From: Bacteroidota bacterium | Lineage (GTDB): Bacteria > Bacteroidota > Ignavibacteria > UBA10030 > SZUA-254 | Direction of reading: 5' to 3' | NCBI GenBank assembly: GCA_004322375.1 | Contig: SCUC01000483.1 | Coordinates: forward strand, 1-13,113 | DNA length: 13,113 nucleotides | Shown: positions 1 to 7,114 of the stretch, piece after piece | Layout: each line of letters begins with the position of its first letter | Position numbering within the stretch: position 1 is the stretch's first letter | Made by a program: the position numbers and the translations under genes | The notes under the pieces: model-generated | Seen by the model: only the letters and a program-made list of their open reading frames with translations | What the model was told of the DNA's origin: nothing | Databases searched by the model: none

Positions 1-1033
1 AGGTAAAGCCGGGAATAGTATTGATTTCATTCAAAAATATCTTATTCGTCCGTTTTGTAACGAGGAAATCTACACGACCCATTCCCGCGCATTCAATTGC
101 TTTAAATCCTTTAAGCGCATACGATTGAATTTTTTTAATAATTGCTTTGGGGAGCTTTGCAGGAATTTCTTCTCTCGATTTGCCGTCAACGTACTTAGCG
201 TCGTAATCATAAAATTCGTTTGACGAGATTATTTCACCAGGGAGAGAGGCGATTGGCTCATCGTTTCCCAATACGCTCACTTCTATCTCACGAGCGTGTT
301 CAATCCCTTGTTCGACAAGAATTTTTCTATCATACTCACCGGCGAGATTGATGGCGGCAATCAATTCTTTTTTATTATGCGCTTTCGATATACCGACGCT
401 TGAGCCGGAGTTCGCCGGCTTCACAAAACAGGGATAACCGAGTAGCTTCTCAATTTCATCATGCCTCTTTGCTCGTTGCGCTTGATACTCGGAGTATAAA
501 AACCAAACGTATGGGGTTACGGGAATTGCATTCTGCTGAAATAATTGCTTTGCTATTACCTTATCCATTCCGGCGGAAGAACCGAGAACTCCTGCGCCAA
601 CATAGGGAATACCTGCAAGCTCGAATAATCCCTGTATCGTTCCGTCTTCACCGTATGAGCCATGAAGGATTGGAAAGATAACATCAAGACATTGCGGGTT
701 ACGGATTGCGGATTGCGGATTGATATGCACTAAACCTTTTTTTGTTGGATCGGGTAAGAGGATATTTTCCGGCTGTTTTTCTACTCCGCTTCTCGCTTTG
801 AGCAGTTGAACCGCATCCGGCGAGCTTAACCATTTTCCCTCCTGCGTGATACCGATGGGAATGACTTCGTACTTGTTTTTATCGAGTGCGCCGATGACCG
901 ATGTAGCTGACACAAGCGACACCTCATGTTCTGCAGAACGCCCGCCAAAAATGACTCCAACCCTGATAATAATTTTTTGTCCTTTGCGCCCCCCCCCCTC
1001 TGCTGCTGCATTTTTGATTTTAGATTTACTCAT
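1..1033 (-). CDS. ddl: D-alanine--D-alanine ligase (3' end outside window)
   Basis: ATP-grasp ligase that joins two D-alanines for the UDP-MurNAc-pentapeptide; cytoplasmic, peptidoglycan synthesis. I translated the minus strand from the ATG at 1033-1031: 344 codons are open to the window edge, so the C-terminal few dozen residues are missing. Visible family motifs are [16 protein letters not shown] (26-40; E35 aligns with E. coli DdlB Glu15), HGSYGEDGT (124-132), [15 protein letters not shown] (203-217), FYDYDAKY (274-281) and NEINTIPG (335-342). Tyr281 aligns with DdlB Tyr216, which fits D-Ala rather than D-lactate as second substrate. An in-frame TGA lies two codons upstream, so this ATG is the first possible; a weak AGGAAA lies 10 nt before it. 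Two oddities: a 10-G run across codons 12-15 (989-998), and a repeat-derived-looking [11 protein letters not shown] segment (104-114). The histidine kinase lies upstream on the same strand, about 200 bp away, so co-transcription is possible. Confidence 0.95.
   Translation of the reverse strand, partial: MSKSKIKNAAAEGGGRKGQKIIIRVGVIFGGRSAEHEVSLVSATSVIGALDKNKYEVIPIGITQEGKWLSSPDAVQLLKARSGVEKQPENILLPDPTKKGLVHINPQSAIRNPQCLDVIFPILHGSYGEDGTIQGLFELAGIPYVGAGVLGSSAGMDKVIAKQLFQQNAIPVTPYVWFLYSEYQAQRAKRHDEIEKLLGYPCFVKPANSGSSVGISKAHNKKELIAAINLAGEYDRKILVEQGIEHAREIEVSVLGNDEPIASLPGEIISSNEFYDYDAKYVDGKSREEIPAKLPKAIIKKIQSYALKGFKAIECAGMGRVDFLVTKRTNKIFLNEINTIPGFT
700..722 (-). repeat. Short tandem repeat inside ddl
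   Basis: About three copies of the 7-mer ATCCGCA, the last degenerate, read in frame as part of [11 protein letters not shown] (residues 104-114) between the N-terminal domain and the HGSYGEDG motif. Ddl proteins vary in length here, so the insertion is probably tolerated. It looks like a simple repeat that was captured as coding sequence. Confidence 0.7.
989..998 (-). repeat. Homopolymer of 10 G in the ddl N-terminus
   Basis: Ten consecutive C on the plus strand read as G10 in ddl, encoding the end of Glu12 and Gly13-Gly15. The reading frame is intact through it as written; a one-base change would put the downstream ligase out of frame. It lies upstream of the conserved VGVIFGG strand, in a non-conserved N-terminal extension rich in Lys and Ala. 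Confidence 0.85.
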
Positions 1034-1235
1034 TACTTTTCAGTTTCCTGTCTACTGTTTCCGGTTTACTGTTTTTTGTTTATTGCCCACGGCTCGTAGA
1101 GTTTTTGGCTTACAGCTCGTTCTACGAACCGTAGGTAGGATTTGTAGTTTGTAATCTATTTTTTTACGCACCTACCACCCACAACCCATCACCTAAGACC
1201 TAAAATCACATTTCACACATCGTATATCGCACATC
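1034..1235. other. Spacer between the kinase and ddl, rich in degenerate repeats
   Basis: No gene is supported here. From left to right it holds: a TTTTCAGTTTCC...GTTTCCGGTT segment (1037-1066) that covers the ddl leader and is echoed inside the second large surface-protein gene; a 7-bp inverted repeat TCGTAGA/TCTACGA (1094-1100 and 1121-1127, 20-nt loop) within an ACGGCTCGTAGAG-type element similar to one near 3602; and a C/A/T-only tract from 1167. No convincing promoter or rho-independent terminator was seen. Confidence 0.6.
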
Positions 1236-1246
1236 TCATAACCCGT
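1167..1246. repeat. Degenerate C/A/T-rich simple-repeat tract, copy 1
   Basis: The plus strand is almost free of G and is built from variants of CCTACCACCC, CCCATCACC and CACATC/ATATCGCACATC. The order is CTACC-type words, then CACAT-type words, then CATCTCATA. A second locus at 10750-10848 has the same words in the same order and orientation. The right end runs over the stop codon of the histidine kinase (1236-1238). Confidence 0.6.
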
Positions 1247-3500
1247 CACGCACTTCGCGAATCTTCTCTAATATCTCCATATAGGAATATGGTTTCTGTA
1301 AGAAATGTTTTGCCCCGGATTGTTCTAACGAGGATTTCGTTTTAGGGTCAATATACCCACTAGCAAGTATAACGCGCTGTTGAGAATCTACTTCGCGTAT
1401 TTTATAATACAATTCATCGCCGCTTAATAATGGCAGTCCAATATCGGTGAGTACAACATCAATTTCTTTGGAACGTTTTAAGAATATTTCAAATCCTTCT
1501 ATTCCATTATAGGCAGGGATGACGGCATATCCCTTCGAGAGCAGCACCGTGCTTACCAAATTATTGAGCATCTCTTCATCTTCGACAAAAAGTATTGTTC
1601 CGCAACCTTGCGGTAGTTCCTCCAAAGATTTTTCTTGGTCGGTATTTTGCTCCGGCATACAATTAGCAGTAGGCAAGTACATGCTGACATCCGTGCCTTT
1701 GCCCGGCTTACTCTTCACATCGAGATACCCGCCATGGTCGTGAACGATGCCAAACACAACCGCTAATCCTAAACCGGTTCCTTGCCCGACTTCCTTTGTT
1801 GTAAAAAAAGGTTCAAATATTCGGTGAAGCGTCGTTTCGTCCATCCCGATGCCGGTATCGCGTACCTGTATTTTAACATACTTCTCAGCTTTTGCCTCAT
1901 GAAATTGCGCCCGCACCTGAACTCCATCAACAACTTCAGTAATGAGAGAAAGGGTTCCCCCTTTCGGCATGGCATCACGCGAGTTCACGGAGAGATTTAA
2001 CAGCACTTGATACAATTGCGTAATATCGCCCGTGACTAATGGCAGCTTTGTTTGTAATGAGGTAGAGACGGAAATAGATTTAGGAAAGGTTTCGTAGAGG
2101 AGCTTGCTATGCTCGATAATGAGTTCATTGAACTGCACGGGCTGAAATTTCGCCTCCGTCTTTCTCGCAAAGGTAAGAAGCTGCTTTACAAGCGAAGCCC
2201 CTCGTTGAGAAGCCTTTACAATTGCCTCCCGGCTTTGTTCCCATTTCATGGCATCGTCTCTCGTTCGTTCCATGAGCGTTGCATGACCAAGGATAATCGC
2301 GAGAATATTGTTGAAATCGTGCGCAATACCCCCGGCAAGAGTACCTACACTATCTAATTTTTGCGCCTGTTGCAACTGTCTTTCTAATTTCCTTCGTCTT
2401 GTATCGTCGAAGAGGTAGCCTTTTATTTCTATCAATTGTCCACTCCCGTCAAACTTTCCGAAAATGTTGGCTACAATATTGAGAGGTTTCCCATCCCGGT
2501 GTTTCATCTCAATCTCTATGTATTCGAGCTTTTTTTCATGATACACTCGGGAAGTTAAGCTTTTGTATTCTTCCGGGGATGAAAATAAATCAACAATATT
2601 GACACCGAGAGCCTCCTCAAGAGACGAGAAACCGAATATCCGTTCATACGCCGGATTACATGCTAGAACCTGCCCGGCAAGAGTTACAATGAAATCTCCT
2701 GTCAGGTCTTCATCAAAAAAGCTCCTGTATTTTTGCTCGGATTCCCTCACCGCAGCTTCGGCCTTATTGCGGTCGGTAACATCAAATCCTACTCCTTGAA
2801 TCTCTACGATATTCCCTTCAGCATCATGAACAACACTATCCTGCCAGAAAATCGTACGCCATTCACCATGAATGAGCGAACGCTGCTCAACACAGCAGGT
2901 ATAAGGTGGAGCCAATAATCTTTCCAAAGCCTCGCTTGTTTTTACTTCATCATCCGGGTGAACTTTTACCCAAAATGTATCGCCTATTTTCAATCCATAC
3001 GCGCGTTCATACGCTTCATTCATGTATGTGATAATATTCTGAGGCGTAACACGAACAATTAAAGTCTCCTGACTGTTCAATATTCCAGCCAATCGTTGCT
3101 CGCTTTTGCGCAACGCTTCATCTTTGCTCTTTAAGTGTGCGGTTTCCCGTATAATAACAAGCACATGGTTAGAACCATTCATTTGAATTGTCCCCAGAGC
3201 TATGTCAACCGGAAACTCGTTGTTATTTTTATTCAAGCCGAAGAGTTCCATCCCTGCTCCCATAACGCGAGCTTTAGGAGCTTCAAAAAATGCCGACCTG
3301 TATTTAATATGGGATGCTCTATATCGTTCAGGCATCAGCGTTTCCAACGGCAACAAGCTTAATTCAGGGCGAGAATACCCGAACATTTGCGCTGCCTGCT
3401 CATTCGCCATGATTACTCTCCCCTTCTCGTTTACGATAAGCAGCCCATCCGGAACTGACTCGAAAAGGAGCTCAAACATATTTTTCGCTTGCTCGTTCAT
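1236..3500 (-). CDS. Soluble PAS-PAS-PAS hybrid sensor histidine kinase with C-terminal receiver
   Basis: A 754-residue cytoplasmic sensor kinase; I see no signal peptide or membrane segment. Domain order: PAS 1 (about 5-120, with PDGLLIVNEKGRVIMANEQA), PAS 2 (about 135-248, ending in an EIQGVGFDVTDR linker), PAS 3 (about 255-370), HisKA with GGIAHDFNNIL (phospho-acceptor His394), HATPase_c with N-box LNLSVNSRDAM (Asn506), G1 box DTGIGMD (548-554), FEPFFTTKE and GQGTGLGLA (573-580), then a receiver (about 634-750) with the acidic pair E640/D641, phospho-acceptor Asp686 in VLTDIGLP, S714 and Lys736. The catalytic residues are intact, so it should autophosphorylate and relay within the chain; PAS ligands are unknown. 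The ATG at 3500 follows an A8 run, with no strong Shine-Dalgarno. No separate DNA-binding regulator is adjacent, so the output partner is probably encoded elsewhere. The divergent neighbours are surface proteins, but nothing ties the kinase to their control. Confidence 0.93.
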   Translation of the reverse strand: MNEQAKNMFELLFESVPDGLLIVNEKGRVIMANEQAAQMFGYSRPELSLLPLETLMPERYRASHIKYRSAFFEAPKARVMGAGMELFGLNKNNNEFPVDIALGTIQMNGSNHVLVIIRETAHLKSKDEALRKSEQRLAGILNSQETLIVRVTPQNIITYMNEAYERAYGLKIGDTFWVKVHPDDEVKTSEALERLLAPPYTCCVEQRSLIHGEWRTIFWQDSVVHDAEGNIVEIQGVGFDVTDRNKAEAAVRESEQKYRSFFDEDLTGDFIVTLAGQVLACNPAYERIFGFSSLEEALGVNIVDLFSSPEEYKSLTSRVYHEKKLEYIEIEMKHRDGKPLNIVANIFGKFDGSGQLIEIKGYLFDDTRRRKLERQLQQAQKLDSVGTLAGGIAHDFNNILAIILGHATLMERTRDDAMKWEQSREAIVKASQRGASLVKQLLTFARKTEAKFQPVQFNELIIEHSKLLYETFPKSISVSTSLQTKLPLVTGDITQLYQVLLNLSVNSRDAMPKGGTLSLITEVVDGVQVRAQFHEAKAEKYVKIQVRDTGIGMDETTLHRIFEPFFTTKEVGQGTGLGLAVVFGIVHDHGGYLDVKSKPGKGTDVSMYLPTANCMPEQNTDQEKSLEELPQGCGTILFVEDEEMLNNLVSTVLLSKGYAVIPAYNGIEGFEIFLKRSKEIDVVLTDIGLPLLSGDELYYKIREVDSQQRVILASGYIDPKTKSSLEQSGAKHFLQKPYSYMEILEKIREVRDGL

Positions 3501-3523
3501 TTTTTTTTACTCTGGGACGCCAT

Positions 3524-3552
3524 AGTGTACAAAAACATTTTGTAAACGCCAA
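3524..3552 (-). promoter_or_regulatory. Possible promoter of the histidine kinase
   Basis: On the minus strand TTGGCG (3552-3547), a 17-nt spacer and TACACT (3529-3524) match the sigma-70 consensus at 4/6 and 4/6. The -10 is 23 bases upstream of the kinase ATG. The spacing is right but the boxes are only fair, so this is a tentative call. Confidence 0.35.
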
Positions 3553-3564
3553 GAAGCACATAGG

Positions 3565-3701
3565 AGGGAGTGTTCAAAAACCCTATCGTCCGTCTCTGCC
3601 AACGGCTCGCAGAGCGTCCTCGTAGAAACAACTTGACCAAATAGTATTCTTCACTCTGCGATCACGCAGAGTGGAGCCTTGGTAGTTTTTGGCACTACCC
3701 T
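3565..3701. repeat. MITE-like element with imperfect terminal inverted repeats
   Basis: The left arm GGGAGTGTTCAAAAACCC (3566-3583) is an imperfect inverted copy of 3681-3700, whose reverse complement is GGGTAGTGCCAAAAACTACC. TAGG occurs just outside both ends (3561-3564 and 3702-3705). Inside are an ACGGCTCGCAGAG segment (3602-3614) resembling one at 1089-1101, and a perfect 9-bp hairpin CACTCTGCG-ATCA-CGCAGAGTG (3652-3673). It has no coding capacity. It could be a relic of an insertion-sequence end or a small palindromic element. Confidence 0.4.
3652..3673. repeat. Perfect 9-bp hairpin
   Basis: CACTCTGCG, loop ATCA, CGCAGAGTG. There is no U-tract on either strand right after the stem, so a rho-independent terminator is unlikely. 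It sits in the middle of the inverted-repeat element of the kinase/surface-protein spacer. Confidence 0.75.
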
Positions 3702-3764
3702 TAGGTTAATTCATTCACCTTTTACAAACTATTCACCAATATTTTAGTAAAAGGAATATTACCC

Positions 3765-3793
3765 TTGACTTTTTATAAAAATATTACTATGTT
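3765..3793 (+). promoter_or_regulatory. Probable promoter of the surface-protein pair
   Basis: TTGACT (3765-3770), a 17-nt spacer very rich in A/T, then TATGTT (3788-3793): 5/6 and 4/6 matches to the sigma-70 boxes with ideal spacing, in an A/T-rich stretch that contrasts with its surroundings. Transcription would begin near 3800, leaving a leader of about 190 nt before the first surface-protein gene. Confidence 0.55.
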
Positions 3794-3873
3794 ATTTCTA
3801 AACCAATAGCGTTAGTTTTCACATTTCGGATGCATCACGTGAATTACTCGCAGTTCAAACCATATCGAGCATC

Positions 3874-3905
3874 GAGTCCTGCAACAGTGACCGTGCTGAG
3901 GACTC
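3874..3905 (+). other. Hairpin in the leader of the surface-protein pair
   Basis: GAGTCCT (3874-3880) and AGGACTC (3899-3905) form a perfect 7-bp stem; GCA (3881-3883) can also pair with TGC (3894-3896) next to a 2-nt bulge. It lies inside the predicted leader, about 87 nt before the start codon. I recognise no known riboswitch or leader family. Confidence 0.4.
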
Positions 3906-3979
3906 TTCCATCATCCTATCAGTGTGTCTGTTCTTTCTTAATGACACAACGTTTTACCACCTACAATAATTAACAATAC

Positions 3980-3985
3980 GAGGAG
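3980..3985 (+). promoter_or_regulatory. Ribosome binding site of the first surface protein
   Basis: GAGGAG six nucleotides before the ATG at 3992: a strong Shine-Dalgarno that fixes this start, and clearly better than those of the neighbouring genes. Confidence 0.75.
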
Positions 3986-3991
3986 CAGGTT

Positions 3992-6900
3992 ATGAGATAT
4001 TTATTACTTTTTTTGTTGATACCTTTAATAGAGATTTTTCCCCAAGAGCGTTACGTTGTTTCACCTACTAATGAAGTGACTCATCTCAGGGAAAGAAACC
4101 AGTACAAAGAACCCCGCCATAAATCAATTTCAGGTCACCCCTCATCTACGCCCAGCTGTTCCAGTTATCTCTATGATGGATACCCTGAAGTTTATCTCAT
4201 ATCCGGGGGATTAAATGTTAAACCGGGGGAAGCTGCCGCCATGTGGTTTGAAGCAAAATATACCGGAAGCATAGATACGATATTTTTTTCCATAACTGCT
4301 TCATCAATCGAGTCGGCATATGTAAGCATATACAAAGCAAACGTCAACGATACGTCAGGTCCCGGTCATGCTCCATATCCATCGCCCTGCACACCTTGGG
4401 GATATTACTATGATAATTTTTTGAATCAACCCTCTCCCTACCCGGTTATACCGAATGGTACATGGGTGTCCACCGTTGGAGGCGATTCTGCATCTTATCC
4501 GCTATTTGGAATTGAACTGTGGGGTGGAATTTGTTCAATCACTTCTGGATATGTCGTAATGGCTGACTTACCAACACCAGTAAATGTAGTTGCAGGCGAT
4601 TTCTTCTTTATAACTATTCAACCTTATTATCATGGCTCCTTGCCTGATGCAAGAATAGAATTTCGTTTTACACAATTGAACGAAGTCGCGCCTTCACGAA
4701 TCTGGAAATATTATGATGAACTAGATGGTCCAAGCGACTCCTGTGGACCTTCTCCTGTTCCAATCGGGTGGATTGCTCGCAACCTTTCTGACCCAGGAAC
4801 ATCAGCTGCTTTTAACTGGTGGTATTCTATCTCTCCAACTGCCAACGTTCCACCCGAATTGATCTCAACGAATGGGCAATTAGGTACAACAATATCCAAT
4901 GAACCGCGCCATGTTCTTGTTGAGTTGGAAGATTGCGATTACTCAAACCCTTCTCAGGCAGGTGTTACGGAAGGGTATATTTCATATTCTACTCTAAACA
5001 ACGTAACGGGAACAGTATCAAGCGGGACAGTTACGCTTATAAATACTGGTGGAAATACCTGGGAAGCTGATATCCCCGGTCAACCTGCATGGACAACGGT
5101 AACATATTCCATTACTGCAATTGATACTATGGGATTGGAAGCGATATTCCTGCAAGATTCATATTTCATAGCAGGACTTGAGAATGACTTCTTTCTTACT
5201 GAAGTAAACGATAGCTGCACTCCGGTTAACATCAGAACGACGGGAACAGAAATACCTTCATCTGCGTTCTTCGCTCCTCCCGATGAGAATATTCTCAATC
5301 CTAAAGATGACGGCACGGCAGGACCATTTGCTCTTGGCGGGCCCTTCTATCTTTTCGGGGAAGAATACTATTACGCCTGGGTCGGCGTGAACGGCGCAAT
5401 GGCACTCTCCAAAACAGCAGCAGAGACTCTTGATGTGAATGCAAACGGGTATTATACAACCGGATTTACATTTCCCGATAATAGTCTCCCCGATAATAAT
5501 GCCAGAGATTCGGCAGATGACGGTTACTTTCCTACTCCCTTTATTGCAGGATTCTGGAATGATTTGTTTTATGGAGAAACAATCGGTTCACCAAACCCGC
5601 CTCAGTGGGGGCATATTCTTCATAAAAGTGAAGGCTGTAATTTTATTGTCCAATGGGATACCATAGCTGTGCGTACGCGAAATGGAGATAATTTTATTGA
5701 TCAGATACAATTCCGGATACTCCTAAACAAATGCAATGGCACGATTTCTTTCCAATATGATGATGTTGGTATGGCGGGTTTAGATACAACCGTTCTTGTC
5801 GGAGTTCAGGCGGACTCTACTGAAGCGCTAAATGCTGTGCCCTGGATTCTCGTTAATACTCGCGGCGGGCCATTGGAGACCAAACCTCAAAATGGAAGAT
5901 GTATTACGCTTTATCAAACGAATCCGAGCTATGTATGCGATAAGTGGAATATGGTTCCGGTTTATCCAATGTTAGATGATAGCAACTATTCGATACATAA
6001 TTTATTTCCCGGGGCAACGTCGAAGGCATTTGAATATACCACCGGCGGCTATGTTCCATTCGACACGGTTCTTGCCGGGCATTGCTACTGGGTAAAATCT
6101 AATGCTTGCAAGATAGTAGGAGAAGCGGGACCTATTGTTACTTCTTTGTCTATTGATGTTCTTGCTGGTTGGAATTTGATAGGAGGCATCTCTTGTAAGA
6201 TTGCAACCGCAAGCGTTGATGATGCAATCGTTGCTGGCGCTTCATGGTTCGGTTATGGTTGGGGCTATTATCAAGTAACGACATTGATGCCGGGACAATG
6301 TTATTGGGTAAAAGCGACCGACGCTGGAACTATCCATCTCGATTGTTATACAGCTACGGCAGAGATGACTAAACAGGAACCTTTTGAAAATGAATTTAAG
6401 AATTTCAACACATTCACAATCTCTACTCACTCCGGTGGAGAGCAAACTCTCTATCTCGGAGAAAAAGAGCAGTTGAAAAACACTCTCGCCGCGTATGAGT
6501 TACCCCCACTTCCCTTGCAGGGAGTTTTTGATGCACGATTCGCTTCGCAACGAATGGTGGAAGTCTTTACAGAAGAGAATTCAGGCTACACGATCAAATT
6601 CCAATCCCCATCGTACCCTGTGCAAATCGCGTGGGATGTGGCATCAACGAATGGAAGAACGCTTACTCTCAAGCATGGTTCCGGTGATAAGCTGCATTCC
6701 GTAGTAATGAGAGGAAAAGGAAGCATCTCCATCACCGACCCCAACGTTACCGGCGTGAAGATTGAAGTCTCAGGAGAACAATTGCTCCCAGAAAAATTCG
6801 AGCTGATGCAAAACTATCCCAATCCCTTCAACCCTGTAACGACGATACGTTACTCGCTTCCCGTACCAACCTACGTAACGTTAAAAGTCTATGACATTCT

Positions 6901-7054
6901 CGGACGTGAAGTAGCCACACTTGTTGACGGGATGCAAGATGCAGGATTTAAGATGCAAGAGTGGGATGCAAAGGAATTCCCAAGCGGGGTGTATCTCTCC
7001 CGTCTCTCGACGGAAATATTTACGGATGAAAAGCGGATGGTGATAATTAAATAG
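3992..7054 (+). CDS. T9SS-secreted multidomain surface protein, paralog 1 (1020 aa)
   Basis: Predicted secreted or surface-anchored protein of unknown ligand. A hydrophobic signal peptide (1-17, ending about FPQ) is followed by RYVVSPTNEVTHLRE (20-34). Then: an uncharacterised, probably beta-rich N-terminal region (about 55-285); an Ig/FN3-like beta domain starting PPELISTNGQ and ending TYSITAIDTMG (about 287-395); a region resembling nidogen-like (NIDO) domains, with DDGTAGPF, FYLFGEEYYYAWVGVNG, PFIAGFW, CNFIVQWD, CNGTISFQYDD and LVGVQAD (about 425-620); two related GWN...CYWVK modules (about 650-712 and 725-786); a linker domain (about 815-930); and a type A T9SS sorting domain from LPEKFELMQNYPNPFNP (932-948) to the last Lys. 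Most of its 15 or so cysteines are conserved in paralog 2, suggesting disulfides. No catalytic motif was seen, so adhesion or binding is likelier than an enzyme. Paralog 2 starts 60 nt downstream. Confidence 0.88.
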   Translation: MRYLLLFLLIPLIEIFPQERYVVSPTNEVTHLRERNQYKEPRHKSISGHPSSTPSCSSYLYDGYPEVYLISGGLNVKPGEAAAMWFEAKYTGSIDTIFFSITASSIESAYVSIYKANVNDTSGPGHAPYPSPCTPWGYYYDNFLNQPSPYPVIPNGTWVSTVGGDSASYPLFGIELWGGICSITSGYVVMADLPTPVNVVAGDFFFITIQPYYHGSLPDARIEFRFTQLNEVAPSRIWKYYDELDGPSDSCGPSPVPIGWIARNLSDPGTSAAFNWWYSISPTANVPPELISTNGQLGTTISNEPRHVLVELEDCDYSNPSQAGVTEGYISYSTLNNVTGTVSSGTVTLINTGGNTWEADIPGQPAWTTVTYSITAIDTMGLEAIFLQDSYFIAGLENDFFLTEVNDSCTPVNIRTTGTEIPSSAFFAPPDENILNPKDDGTAGPFALGGPFYLFGEEYYYAWVGVNGAMALSKTAAETLDVNANGYYTTGFTFPDNSLPDNNARDSADDGYFPTPFIAGFWNDLFYGETIGSPNPPQWGHILHKSEGCNFIVQWDTIAVRTRNGDNFIDQIQFRILLNKCNGTISFQYDDVGMAGLDTTVLVGVQADSTEALNAVPWILVNTRGGPLETKPQNGRCITLYQTNPSYVCDKWNMVPVYPMLDDSNYSIHNLFPGATSKAFEYTTGGYVPFDTVLAGHCYWVKSNACKIVGEAGPIVTSLSIDVLAGWNLIGGISCKIATASVDDAIVAGASWFGYGWGYYQVTTLMPGQCYWVKATDAGTIHLDCYTATAEMTKQEPFENEFKNFNTFTISTHSGGEQTLYLGEKEQLKNTLAAYELPPLPLQGVFDARFASQRMVEVFTEENSGYTIKFQSPSYPVQIAWDVASTNGRTLTLKHGSGDKLHSVVMRGKGSISITDPNVTGVKIEVSGEQLLPEKFELMQNYPNPFNPVTTIRYSLPVPTYVTLKVYDILGREVATLVDGMQDAGFKMQEWDAKEFPSGVYLSRLSTEIFTDEKRMVIIK
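6440..6834 (+). repeat. Near-identical block shared with paralog 2, copy 1
   Basis: Aligned by eye without gaps to 9821-10215: I count 20 differences in 395 bases, about 95% identity. It encodes the linker domain (EQTLYLGEKEQLKN onward) and runs up to NPFNP of the sorting domain. Flanking sequence on both sides is clearly more diverged, so the edges are sharp. Confidence 0.85.
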
Positions 7055-7114
7055 ACACCGTAATAACAACATGTAGTATATTCACATAACGCTCAAAATT
7101 ATCAAGGTTATATC

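Noticed and set aside
400..681. 93-codon plus-strand open frame
   Set aside because: It lies wholly antisense to conserved ddl sequence and has no family features.
826..1011. Possible ddl frameshift at the G run, suggested by a competing open frame starting at 1011 on the minus strand
   Set aside because: Translating from the ATG at 1033 keeps one frame through the run into [15 protein letters not shown] and on to the window edge; the 1011 frame is an out-of-frame shadow.
3652..3673. Rho-independent terminator
   Set aside because: The stem is perfect, but neither strand has a T-tract directly after it.
3800..3991. Known riboswitch in the leader
   Set aside because: Apart from one 7-bp hairpin I could match no conserved core of a known class.
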